From positions 1 to 6,623 of the forward strand of contig JAQCAO010000069.1 of NCBI GenBank assembly GCA_027731885.1: a stretch of 6,623 bases of DNA, given 5' to 3'. Made by a program: the position numbers and the translations under genes. Below the pieces are notes generated by a model. It was not told the DNA's origin. It was given only the letters and a program-made list of their open reading frames with translations, and searched no databases. Shown in pieces: positions 1 through 5,289 of the stretch (within the stretch, counting starts at the first letter, position 1; each line of letters starts with the position of its first letter). The DNA comes from Actinomycetota bacterium (lineage in GTDB: Bacteria > Actinomycetota > Actinomycetes > Nanopelagicales > Nanopelagicaceae).

Positions 1-960
1 AAACTTGCTTTACGCATCGGCGCAGTTGATGCCCCTAACTTGGCACGTAAAGTTCAGAAAGAGCCGGTTCCGTATTTAGGTGGAGTCGCTATCGCCATCG
101 GAGTTATCGCTGCTTCATATGGTTCGCTCTTAGCAGTTGATTTCACAATGGAGACTTTTCGCTTAGCTAGTTTTGTATTGGTTCCAGCGATTGCTATCTC
201 GGCGATGGGGCTAATTGATGATCTACGTGGACTAGCGCCTTGGCCTCGTTTGATTGCGCAAACCGTCACCGGATTTATTGTTGCCATTATCTTGACTGCA
301 ACAGACACTATGGGCGTTGCTTTTAACAATACCTTGCTTAACTATACAATCTCGGTTTTATGGATAGTCGGGGTTTGTAACTCCATTAATTTCTTCGATA
401 ATTTAGATGGCGGAGCCGCAGGAACTGTCGCGGTAATTTCAATCTTTCTTTTCGTTATCGCCTACGATCGCCAACAAGTGCTGGTTAGCGCTCTCGCCAT
501 TGTTACAGCGGGGGCGACCGCTGGCTTTCTTTTATGGAATCGTGCGCCAGCCAAGATTTATATGGGAGATGCCGGGGCGCTCTTTCTGGGCATCATTATC
601 TCGGTATTAACCATTCGTTTAAGTCCTGGGGTTGTACCGCAAGTTAAATCCTTTGCAATTCCGCTCGCCTTAATGGCGGTGCCGATTCTCGATACAACAG
701 TTGCGGTGAGCTCACGAATTTATCGTGGCATCTCACCATTTCAAGGCGGCACCGATCATCTTTCGCATCGCCTGGTGCGCGCAGGGCTAAGTAGACGAGT
801 AACAGCATTTACTTTATGGGCCTTAGCAGCCTTCTATGGTGCGCTGGCGCTGGCAATTTACCTTTGGCCAGATACTGCTGGATATCAATTGATGGCGATT
901 GGCGCCGCCGCTTGGATATTGAAATTGATTTACTTCTTACGAATTCCATCTGAGGGGTAG
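1..960 (+). CDS. Polyprenyl-phosphate sugar-1-phosphate transferase, WecA/MraY superfamily (5' end missing)
   Basis: This is a multi-pass membrane enzyme expected to move a sugar-1-phosphate (classically GlcNAc-1-P from UDP-GlcNAc) onto undecaprenyl or decaprenyl phosphate at the inner membrane face, starting envelope glycan synthesis. The reading frame is open from base 1, so the gene begins upstream; 319 codons are visible. In visible-residue numbering I see the GAVDAPN...RKV entry motif (7-17), the Asp pair in GLIDDLRGL (73-74), NFFDNLDGG (130-138) with the catalytic-region Asp residues, YMGDAG (187-192) and DHLSHRL (252-258), separated by hydrophobic helices. This order is diagnostic of the superfamily. 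The DN-L-DG and DHLSHRL forms differ from textbook WecA (DGxDG, HxHHR), so the exact sugar is unsure. An internal TTG at 40 is not the start, because family motifs lie upstream of it. The next gene follows after 9 nt, suggesting co-transcription. Confidence 0.9.
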   Translation, partial: KLALRIGAVDAPNLARKVQKEPVPYLGGVAIAIGVIAASYGSLLAVDFTMETFRLASFVLVPAIAISAMGLIDDLRGLAPWPRLIAQTVTGFIVAIILTATDTMGVAFNNTLLNYTISVLWIVGVCNSINFFDNLDGGAAGTVAVISIFLFVIAYDRQQVLVSALAIVTAGATAGFLLWNRAPAKIYMGDAGALFLGIIISVLTIRLSPGVVPQVKSFAIPLALMAVPILDTTVAVSSRIYRGISPFQGGTDHLSHRLVRAGLSRRVTAFTLWALAAFYGALALAIYLWPDTAGYQLMAIGAAAWILKLIYFLRIPSEG

Positions 961-969
961 ACTGAAGTT

Positions 970-1158
970 ATGGCAAATAACGATGATGTAAAAGCGAGAA
1001 TGCTCGCCGCCCTTGAAGCGAAAAAAGGAAAGAAGGGCGCACCTGGAACACAGACACATGCTGAAGGTGGTTCCAAGATTCGTGGTGGCCAACGCAGTGG
1101 TGGCGCTCCTCAAGTACAACGTAAAGCAGGGCCATCAGGTTCTGGATCTGCTGGCTAA
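970..1158 (+). CDS. Small basic DUF5302-like actinobacterial protein
   Basis: This is a 62-residue, soluble, strongly basic protein of unknown function. An N-terminal acidic/helical segment (DDVKARMLAALEAKK, residues 5-19) is followed by a low-complexity Gly/Ser/Lys/Arg tail with HAEGGSKIRGG (31-41) and QRKAG (50-54). Layout and length match DUF5302 as I remember it: a short helix, then a His-x-x-Gly-x-Ser-Lys turn and a basic C-terminus. No transmembrane segment, signal peptide or catalytic motif is visible. The ATG at 970 lies 9 nt after the stop of the sugar-phosphate transferase, so the pair is probably co-transcribed. The region just upstream (GACTGAAGTT) has no strong Shine-Dalgarno sequence. 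The stop codon lies in the loop of an inverted repeat that may be the terminator. The reverse strand here is open but shows no family features. Family assignment is from memory of the pattern, not a search. Confidence 0.72.
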   Translation: MANNDDVKARMLAALEAKKGKKGAPGTQTHAEGGSKIRGGQRSGGAPQVQRKAGPSGSGSAG

Positions 1159-1164
1159 GCCAGC
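1150..1164. terminator. Compact inverted repeat between convergent genes, possible bidirectional terminator
   Basis: GCTGGC and GCCAGC form a perfect 6-bp GC-rich stem around the TAA stop codon of the small basic protein gene. It lies between the rightward two-gene unit and the leftward tRNA cluster, where a bidirectional terminator is expected. No T-run follows on either strand, so it would have to work as a U-less hairpin, a type described in actinobacteria. Confidence 0.4.
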
Positions 1165-1194
1165 CCTACCTACCTAAACACTTCCATTCCGTTG

Positions 1195-1268
1195 TGGCTC
1201 GGGACAGGATCGAACTGTCGACCTCACGATTTTCAGTCGCGCGCTCGTACCAACTGAGCTACCGAGCC
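1195..1268 (-). tRNA. tRNA-Phe (anticodon GAA)
   Basis: This is a 74-nt cloverleaf on the minus strand. The acceptor stem GGCTCGG/CCGAGCC is perfect, the D arm is GCTC/GAGC, and the anticodon arm CGCGA-CTGAAAA-TCGTG contains a GAA anticodon. The T arm is GACAG-TTCGATC-CTGTC and the discriminator base is A. The 3' CCA is not encoded, so it must be added by a nucleotidyltransferase. It is the last tRNA of the Glu-Asp-Phe series. A terminator-like hairpin lies between Asp and Phe, so Phe may depend on read-through or on its own weak promoter in the AT-rich 1269-1294 stretch. I could not identify such a promoter convincingly. Confidence 0.97.
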
Positions 1269-1281
1269 AATATTTAATTGT

Positions 1282-1314
1282 TAGTTAAAAAGAAGAGAGT
1301 GTGTTGACACTCTC
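1282..1314 (-). terminator. Rho-independent terminator-like hairpin between tRNA-Asp and tRNA-Phe
   Basis: On the minus strand a perfect 8-bp stem, GAGAGTGT/ACACTCTC with a 4-nt CAAC loop (1295-1314), is followed directly by TTCTTTTT. This is the classical intrinsic-terminator layout for transcripts coming from tRNA-Glu and tRNA-Asp. It sits upstream of tRNA-Phe, so it may end or attenuate the Glu-Asp transcript rather than the whole cluster. A processing hairpin is the alternative. Confidence 0.55.
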
Positions 1315-1315
1315 G

Positions 1316-1387
1316 CCTCACAACTTGTTTCAGATGGCTTTCGCCATTGAACCTCACAACTTGTTTCAGATGGCTTTCGCCATTGAA
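1316..1387 (-). repeat. Perfect tandem duplication of a 36-bp unit that folds into a GAAA-loop hairpin
   Basis: Two identical 36-bp copies abut exactly (1316-1351 and 1352-1387). On the minus (tRNA) strand each contains ATGGC-GAAA-GCCAT, a stem closed by a GNRA tetraloop. The copy nearest tRNA-Asp extends to TGTTTCA/TGAAACA with one bulged base (1362-1390, 12 bp). The other copy keeps 9 bp (1329-1351). A GAAA loop forms only in RNA made from the tRNA strand; the opposite strand gives UUUC. This favours a role in the tRNA precursor, such as processing or stability. There is no spacer between copies, so this is not a CRISPR array. It could also be a chance slippage duplication. Confidence 0.9.
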
Positions 1388-1395
1388 ACAGTTTG

Positions 1396-1469
1396 CGACC
1401 CGGACGGGACTTGAACCCGCGACCTCCGCCGTGACAGGGCGGCGCGCTAACCAACTGCGCTACCGGGCC
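1396..1469 (-). tRNA. tRNA-Asp (anticodon GTC)
   Basis: This is a 74-nt cloverleaf on the minus strand. The acceptor stem GGCCCGG/CCGGGTC has one G-U pair at the second position. The D arm is GCGC/GCGC and the anticodon arm CCGCC-CTGTCAC-GGCGG reads GTC. The T arm is GCGGG-TTCAAGT-CCCGT. The discriminator is G, as expected for tRNA-Asp identity. No CCA is encoded. It is the middle gene of the Glu-Asp-Phe series, with hairpin-rich spacers on both sides. Confidence 0.97.
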
Positions 1470-1482
1470 TTAAAGATTGAAA

Positions 1483-1570
1483 ACATAAGTGGCTCTTATG
1501 TCACCTTAAAGCCTTTTCATAACCTTGTACCGAATAAATTCGGCCTTGCAATTCGCCAGAATTATCTGGC
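1483..1570 (-). other. Spacer with three successive hairpins between tRNA-Glu and tRNA-Asp
   Basis: In transcription order the 107-nt spacer holds three perfect inverted repeats: GCCAGA/TCTGGC with a 4-nt loop (1555-1570), CCGAA/TTCGG with a 4-nt loop (about 1530-1543), and ACATAAG/CTTATGT with a 5-nt loop (1483-1501). The last is followed by TTTTC just before tRNA-Asp. An 8-bp direct repeat, GGCCTTGC on the plus strand, occurs at 1542-1549 and 1568-1575. No open frame of interest is present. These are plausibly RNA processing or stability structures; the last could be a weak terminator. Confidence 0.5.
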
Positions 1571-1576
1571 CTTGCG

Positions 1577-1649
1577 TGCCCCCAACGGGATTCGAACCCG
1601 TGTTACCGCCGTGAAAGGGCGATGTCCTAGGCCCCTAGACGATGGGGAC
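1577..1649 (-). tRNA. tRNA-Glu (anticodon TTC)
   Basis: This is a 73-nt cloverleaf on the minus strand. The acceptor stem GTCCCCA/TGGGGGC has one wobble pair. The anticodon arm CGCC-CTTTCAC-GGCG reads TTC and the T arm is ACGGG-TTCGAAT-CCCGT. The discriminator is A and no CCA is encoded. It is the first gene of the minus-strand tRNA cluster, with a plausible promoter about 16 nt upstream. Confidence 0.97.
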
Positions 1650-1664
1650 GTTTGAGGCTCGCAA

Positions 1665-1693
1665 ATCGTACCCGTTTAAGGGTCGCTAACCAA
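1665..1693 (-). promoter_or_regulatory. Promoter for the Glu-Asp(-Phe) tRNA cluster
   Basis: Reading the minus strand, TTGGTT (1688-1693) and TACGAT (1665-1670) are separated by exactly 17 nt, fitting a sigma-70-type -35/-10 pair. The predicted start near 1658 leaves a leader of less than 10 nt before tRNA-Glu. The -35 matches the consensus only in part. Confidence 0.5.
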
Positions 1694-1704
1694 AATCGGT
1701 TAAA

Positions 1705-1727
1705 TCACTGCCCTGAAATCGCAGTAA
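1705..1727 (-). terminator. Weak stem-loop after the SIMPL-domain gene
   Basis: On the minus strand TTACTGC and GCAGTGA pair over 7 bp (one wobble) around a 9-nt loop, followed by TTTAACC. It starts 10 nt after the SIMPL-gene stop codon and lies upstream of the tRNA promoter, so it is well placed to insulate the two. The stem is short and the T-run is only three bases. Confidence 0.3.
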
Positions 1728-1737
1728 ATAACGATAT

Positions 1738-2463
1738 TTAGAGAAGTGACCACTGAATCGTGATTGAAACTGTCACATCTTGCTCACCCAGATCAACAAC
1801 CGTTGCTTCAGAATCTGCAGCCTTGGAGATTGCCATAACTGGTGAGTATTCAACTGGACTTGAGTTTTCAACTAAGTAATTTACCCGCCCAAGTTTTGCA
1901 TCTAATAATTTTGCATAAGAAGTAGCTTTTGCTTTGGCATTTTTTACTGCATTAGTTCGCGCTGACTCAGTTGCTTTGGATGCATCGAGAACAAATGGAG
2001 TTACTCCTTGAATTTGTAGATCATCGCCACCTGCCGCAACTACTGCATCAACAACGACTCCAGCGTTCTCGGCATTCTTAATGGTTACTAAGAAACTTTG
2101 AGATCCGCGGTAACCGATGAGTTGTGAACCTTTATCCTGCGTGTAGTTATATTCTGGATAAACGGTGATGCTTTGGGTGGCAATATCTGCCTTCAGGATT
2201 CCACTCTTAATTAGCGCCGCTCGGACTGCAGCAGCCGTGGTTGAAGTTTTGGCAAGAGCCTCCTTATTTGAACCAGCCACCATTGAAACAATGGCATTTA
2301 AGCGCACCGCATCGGGAGTTACTTTGATTCTTCCTTCAGAGTTAACGGTCACATAACGCTTTTCTGGCGCCGCCGCATTTGCATTTGATGTAAGCACTGC
2401 AGCCGCAATCAACGCAAGGGCGAGTGCTGGGATAGAGAATTTAAAGAAGCGATTGGTAGTCAT
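1738..2463 (-). CDS. Secreted SIMPL-domain (DUF541) protein
   Basis: This is a 241-residue exported protein of the SIMPL/DUF541 family, whose members act outside the cytoplasm; their biochemical role is poorly defined and oxidative-stress protection has been reported for some. Residues 1-30 form a Sec-type signal peptide: basic start (TTNRFFK), hydrophobic core (IPALALALIAAAVL) and likely cleavage after ANA at 28-30. The mature part begins with a YVTVNSEGRIKVTPD strand, the family's hallmark entry. A helix with repeated Ala/Lys (about 65-90), GYRGSQSFLVTIK (about 118-130), an AVxxAGGDDLQIQGVTPF segment and a C-terminal EQDVTVSITIQW strand complete the fold. No lipobox Cys or transmembrane anchor follows the signal. 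It lies 61 bp after the glycosyltransferase gene on the same strand. It has its own promoter-like GATACT 6 nt before the ATG, so it may be expressed separately, possibly as a leaderless mRNA. Confidence 0.88.
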   Translation of the reverse strand: MTTNRFFKFSIPALALALIAAAVLTSNANAAAPEKRYVTVNSEGRIKVTPDAVRLNAIVSMVAGSNKEALAKTSTTAAAVRAALIKSGILKADIATQSITVYPEYNYTQDKGSQLIGYRGSQSFLVTIKNAENAGVVVDAVVAAGGDDLQIQGVTPFVLDASKATESARTNAVKNAKAKATSYAKLLDAKLGRVNYLVENSSPVEYSPVMAISKAADSEATVVDLGEQDVTVSITIQWSLL

Positions 2464-2469
2464 GGACTA

Positions 2470-2475
2470 AGTATC
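2470..2475 (-). promoter_or_regulatory. Candidate -10 element of the SIMPL gene (leaderless start)
   Basis: On the minus strand GATACT lies 6 nt before the ATG at 2463, which would place transcription initiation at or next to the start codon. No Shine-Dalgarno sequence fits in between. No convincing -35 was found 16-18 nt upstream. Confidence 0.4.
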
Positions 2476-2524
2476 TACTATTTGTTTACTTCTTGCTGTG
2501 GTGCAACTGGGGAAAGGCTGTGAT

Positions 2525-3655
2525 TTATAACGAGCGGTATAAATCTATATGATCTTTGATCATACGATCTAAAGAGAAGTATTGGCTAGCCCGCACTTTT
2601 CCTGCCTCACCCATAATCTTTCGCAACTGGGCATCTCTTACTAACTTTTCGATCGCATCCGCCATTTCATTTGCGTTTCTGGCAGTTAAGTACCCAGTGC
2701 TCTGATCAATCACAATATCGGAGATAGAACCAACACTTGTCGCGACTATAGGTAAACCTGCTTGCGCTGCTTGAATCAAAGTAAGGGGAATTCCTTCATT
2801 ATCGGAAGTCAAGATCGCAATATCGCTCGCAGCAAAAATTTGAGAGATATCGCTGCGCCACCCCAGGAAAGTCATATTCAAACCTTCACGCGCTGCGCGC
2901 TCCTTAGAAGTAGAAAATAGTTCACCTTCGCCGGCGACCAAAAAGTGCAGATCTAAGCCACGTTTACCGCACTCTTTTGCAACATCAAGTAAGCGATCTG
3001 GCCGTTTTATCTGAGTCAAACGTCCGACGTAAGTTATATACAAAGTCTCTGGGCTAAGTCCTAAAGCGATACGCGCATCTGCTTTTGTGACCTGTTTAGG
3101 TGCGGGCAATCCTGGAAAGAAGACGCGGTACTTTTCACTCTTTCCAATTCCTGAAGCGAGCAACTCATCTTTAACCTTGCTTCCAATCGCTATTAAAACA
3201 CTGGTGCGAGCGGCGAAGAACTTTTCAATGAAAATAACTACCCGAGTCAGCGGCCGATTAAAGTAACCATGCAGCAAATGTCCGTGGAAGGTATGAACGC
3301 GCACAGATCCACGACCTGCCAATAAAGATGCCAATCGCCCCAGGACTCCGGCTTTGGCGGTGTGGGTGTGAATTACATCGGGCTGGCATTTACGGATCAG
3401 CGAGACCAAACCAAAGAAGGCTTTTAAATCTGCGAGTAAAGAGACAGATCGCCCCAGACCTGCGGTACGTGTCGCCTTCACATCTTTTGCCACAGTATCT
3501 AAATAATCGGCTTCATTTTCATCGCAGAAACCGGTTACGAGAATTTGCTCGATTGCAGATTTATCCAGCCCGCGCATTAACTCGGCCACGATCACTGCAG
3601 GTCCACCCACGTTCATACGGGCGATTATCTGCATTACTTTTACCTGCGAAGCCAT
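2525..3655 (-). CDS. GT4-family glycosyltransferase (GT-B fold), probable envelope glycan synthesis
   Basis: This is a 376-residue retaining glycosyltransferase of the two-Rossmann GT-B type, expected to act at the cytoplasmic membrane face on polysaccharide, glycolipid or similar acceptors. The N-terminal domain starts VKVMQIIARMNVGGPA (5-20), the acceptor-side glycine loop. HTHTAKAGVLGRLA (96-109) and TFHGHLLHGYF (122-132) are typical of the subfamily. The nucleotide-sugar domain has YVGRLTQIKRP (209-219) with the phosphate-binding Arg212/Lys217 pair, VAGEGE (240-245), FLGWRSD (263-269) and DNEGIPLTLIQAAQAG (285-300). In the EX7E motif the first Glu (287) is present but the second is Gln295. 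The frame is open up to 3754, but the ATG at 3655 gives the normal N-terminus and avoids overlap with the divergent gene. The next gene on this strand is the SIMPL gene, 61 bp downstream. Donor and acceptor cannot be read from sequence. Confidence 0.9.
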   Translation of the reverse strand: MASQVKVMQIIARMNVGGPAVIVAELMRGLDKSAIEQILVTGFCDENEADYLDTVAKDVKATRTAGLGRSVSLLADLKAFFGLVSLIRKCQPDVIHTHTAKAGVLGRLASLLAGRGSVRVHTFHGHLLHGYFNRPLTRVVIFIEKFFAARTSVLIAIGSKVKDELLASGIGKSEKYRVFFPGLPAPKQVTKADARIALGLSPETLYITYVGRLTQIKRPDRLLDVAKECGKRGLDLHFLVAGEGELFSTSKERAAREGLNMTFLGWRSDISQIFAASDIAILTSDNEGIPLTLIQAAQAGLPIVATSVGSISDIVIDQSTGYLTARNANEMADAIEKLVRDAQLRKIMGEAGKVRASQYFSLDRMIKDHIDLYRSL

Positions 3656-3663
3656 GTGGTTAT

Positions 3664-3669
3664 CTTCTC
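3664..3669 (-). promoter_or_regulatory. Possible ribosome binding site supporting the glycosyltransferase start
   Basis: GAGAAG on the minus strand lies 8 nt before the ATG at 3655. It is a partial Shine-Dalgarno match at the right spacing and supports this ATG over the longer in-frame start at 3754. Confidence 0.35.
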
Positions 3670-3681
3670 GCAAAAAGGCGC

Positions 3682-3687
3682 CATAAT
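3682..3687 (+). promoter_or_regulatory. Candidate -10 element of the threonylcarbamoyl-AMP synthase gene (leaderless start)
   Basis: CATAAT ends 7 nt before the ATG at 3695, placing the predicted transcription start at the ATG. It lies in the 39-bp gap between the divergent glycosyltransferase and synthase genes. This also decides the start: an upstream in-frame GTG at 3656 would lie before the promoter. The -35 region is poor. Confidence 0.45.
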
Positions 3688-3694
3688 TGCGGAC

Positions 3695-4660
3695 ATGGCC
3701 ACTGGCGAATTCGTCTCTAATTGCACCGCTGATGCGCTCTCGTCCGCCGCTCAATTACTAAAATCTGGCGGTTTGGTCGCACTACCAACGGAGACCGTTT
3801 ATGGACTCGGCGCAGATGCCATAAATAAAGATGCAGTAGCTCGTATTTACAAAGTTAAGGGCCGCCCCGCAGACCATCCACTGATCGTGCATATCCATTC
3901 GATGCAATCACTGGGTGATTGGGCAGATGAAATTCCAGATTATGCAATCTCACTCGCCCGTGATTTCTGGCCCGGCCCGATGACTCTGGTTTTAAAGCGC
4001 TCAATACTGGCTGAAGATTTTGTAACAGGTGGCCAACCCACAGTTGGGTTGCGGGTTCCAGATCACGTGATTGCGCTTGCGCTACTTTCCGCCTTTGCAA
4101 AAATCGGTGGGCACGGAATTGCCGCACCAAGTGCTAATCGTTTTGGGCAAGTCTCACCGACAACGGCCAAAGCAGTTCAAGAAGAGATCGGTGAATTTCT
4201 AGATCAAAACGATTTGATTCTTGATGGTGGCCCTTCCAGCGTTGGCCTGGAATCAACGATTATTGATTGCACATCTGATGCACCCCGGATCTTGCGCCCA
4301 GGGGCGATAACAGAAGAAATGATTGAAGTATCCACGGGACTCAAAGTTTCTACAGCTGAAACAAATATTCGAGTCAGCGGTTCGCTCGAAAATCATTACG
4401 CGCCAAAAGCAACAGTTTCATTAAATCGCAGACCCGAACCCGGTGAAGGCTTCATTGCGCTTGCAGATATCGCAACACCTGAAAATGTAATTCGTTTGGC
4501 AGCGCCAAAAGACGTCGCAGACTTTGCAAGAGTTATCTATGCCGCACTTCGCGAAGGCGATGCGCAAGGATTCCAATCAGTGGTTGTTGCAGAGCCGGCT
4601 GGTGATGGACTGGCCCTTGCCATTCGCGACCGCTTAATGCGAGCGTCAAAAGGGCGATAA
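3695..4660 (+). CDS. tsaC: Threonylcarbamoyl-AMP synthase, Sua5-type (YrdC plus Sua5 domains)
   Basis: This enzyme makes L-threonylcarbamoyl-AMP from threonine, bicarbonate and ATP in the cytoplasm, the first step of the t6A modification at position 37 of ANN-decoding tRNAs. It has 321 residues, the size of the two-domain Sua5 form rather than the ~190-residue TsaC/YrdC form. The catalytic domain (about 1-205) shows GGLVALPTETVYGLGADA (25-42), the KGRP motif (55-58), DHPLIVH (60-66), FWPGPMTL (91-98), GLRVP (118-122), the SxN motif in APSANRFGQVSPT (144-156), GLESTIID (184-191) and RPGAI (201-205). After a linker, SGSLENHYAP (228-237) opens the Sua5 domain, which ends with the family's Gly-Leu-x-x-Ala-Ile-x-Asp-Arg-Leu segment. 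All key residues are present. ATG 3695 is preferred over GTG 3656 because of the close upstream -10. The gene is divergent from the GT4 gene and followed after 53 bp by tRNA-Lys, itself a t6A substrate. sua5/ywlC is an alternative symbol. Confidence 0.95.
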   Translation: MATGEFVSNCTADALSSAAQLLKSGGLVALPTETVYGLGADAINKDAVARIYKVKGRPADHPLIVHIHSMQSLGDWADEIPDYAISLARDFWPGPMTLVLKRSILAEDFVTGGQPTVGLRVPDHVIALALLSAFAKIGGHGIAAPSANRFGQVSPTTAKAVQEEIGEFLDQNDLILDGGPSSVGLESTIIDCTSDAPRILRPGAITEEMIEVSTGLKVSTAETNIRVSGSLENHYAPKATVSLNRRPEPGEGFIALADIATPENVIRLAAPKDVADFARVIYAALREGDAQGFQSVVVAEPAGDGLALAIRDRLMRASKGR

Positions 4661-4668
4661 AACTCCGC

Positions 4669-4674
4669 TAAGAT
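4669..4674 (+). promoter_or_regulatory. Candidate -10 element for tRNA-Lys
   Basis: TAAGAT, fitting the TAnnnT pattern, lies 9 nt after the synthase stop codon and 39 nt before tRNA-Lys. No good -35 is visible, so tRNA-Lys might instead be transcribed by read-through from the synthase gene. Confidence 0.3.
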
Positions 4675-4713
4675 ACGGCGAGTGTTTGGTAGAGATTTAG
4701 CCAAATTACAGTG

Positions 4714-4786
4714 GGGCCTATAGCTCAGTCGGTAGAGCAACGGACTTTTAATCCGTGGGTCGACAGTTCGAGCCTGTCTGGGCCCA
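4714..4786 (+). tRNA. tRNA-Lys (anticodon TTT)
   Basis: This is a 73-nt cloverleaf. The acceptor stem GGGCCTA/TGGGCCC has one U-G pair, the D arm is GCTC/GAGC, and the anticodon arm ACGGA-CTTTTAA-TCCGT reads TTT. The T arm is GACAG-TTCGAGC-CTGTC and the discriminator is A. CCA is not encoded (CGC follows). An A at position 37 is consistent with t6A modification, for which the upstream gene makes the precursor. To its right lie a transporter remnant and a repeat-rich surface protein, so it may mark the edge of a variable segment. Confidence 0.97.
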
Positions 4787-4817
4787 CGCGCCATCTCCTC
4801 AGCCGTAGAAAGATGAC

Positions 4818-5253
4818 TTGTGGCTACCGATCTATCTTGCGCTCGGTTTGTGTGGAGATGTTATATCTATCAAACTAGGGCTTGAATTTCTCACTCCATT
4901 TGGCATCGCCTTCGGTCGTTGTGCACTTGGCGCACTGCCTTGTTTCCTTTTTTATTTATCACGGTATTGATAAGTATGAGTGTAAACCAGCTCCAGTGTT
5001 GGTGATGATTGCCCTGGGTGTATTTGGCATTGGGTTTGCATATATCTGGAACTTCAAGGTAATGGCACTTGCCAAAAGTGCAATTGCGAGCAGTGTCACG
5101 TATTTAACCCCAGTTGTTGCAGTAATTGTCGGTGTTGTATTCTTGCAAGAGAGTATTTATTGTTACGAACCAGTTGGTGCACTCATTGTTTTATCAGGCG
5201 CTGCAATTGGTCAAAATCGCATCAAACTCTCAGCCACTAAGTGGGTGTCGTAG
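4818..5253 (+). pseudogene. Remnant of an EamA/DMT-family transporter, internally deleted and frameshifted
   Basis: Intact EamA transporters have about 290-300 residues, ten membrane helices and two EamA repeats. Here the two ends survive in different frames. From a TTG at 4818 to a TGA at 4968-4970 one frame encodes WLPIYLALGL-CGDVISIKLGLEFL-TPFGIAFGRCALGAL, matching helices 1-2 of the first EamA repeat (the usual Trp-Gly reads Cys-Gly). Shifted by one base, a second frame from about 4971 to the TAG at 5251-5253 encodes ALGVFGIGFAYIWN, SVTYLTPVVAVIVGVVFLQE and PVGALIVLSGAAIG, matching helices 8-10. Helices 3-7 are missing and the junction lies near 4950-4985. The C-terminal frame alone is open from a TTG at 4882 (123 codons), but its first ~30 residues are off-frame reading of the N-terminal remnant. 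No product is expected. Programmed frameshifting would not restore the missing middle. Confidence 0.8.
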
Positions 5254-5277
5254 CCTCTGGATTCTAAGTGATTTCGC

Positions 5278-5283
5278 GATAAT
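5278..5283 (+). promoter_or_regulatory. Candidate -10 element of the Ig-repeat protein gene (leaderless start)
   Basis: GATAAT ends 6 nt before the GTG at 5290, so transcription would begin at the start codon. An in-frame TGA at 5269-5271 excludes a longer reading frame. There is no Shine-Dalgarno sequence and no clear -35. Confidence 0.45.
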
Positions 5284-5289
5284 TGGTTT

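Noticed and set aside
1304..1309. Perfect TTGACA on the plus strand as a -35 promoter element
   Set aside because: No -10 hexamer occurs 16-18 nt downstream, no plus-strand gene follows, and the bases belong to the stem-loop of a minus-strand terminator-like hairpin.
1316..1387. 36-bp repeats as a CRISPR array
   Set aside because: There are only two copies, they abut with no spacer, and no cas gene is present. The unit is a hairpin in a tRNA spacer.
1347..1655. 102-residue plus-strand open frame containing an RTGLEPATSAV-like segment
   Set aside because: It reads antisense through tRNA-Asp, tRNA-Glu and their spacer. The peptide is the typical false translation of tRNA T arms.
3328..3720. 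130-residue plus-strand open frame rich in Arg, Leu and Pro
   Set aside because: Antisense to the well-supported GT4 glycosyltransferase; no domain, start signal or neighbour supports it.
3656..3754. Longer starts for the divergent pair (GTG 3656 for the synthase, start at 3754 for the glycosyltransferase)
   Set aside because: The extensions add residues not typical of either family, would make the genes overlap head to head, and place the synthase start before its best -10 element.
4537..4794. 85-residue minus-strand open frame starting MARGPRQARTVDPRI
   Set aside because: Its start is the antisense of tRNA-Lys and the rest is antisense to the threonylcarbamoyl-AMP synthase gene. No family features.
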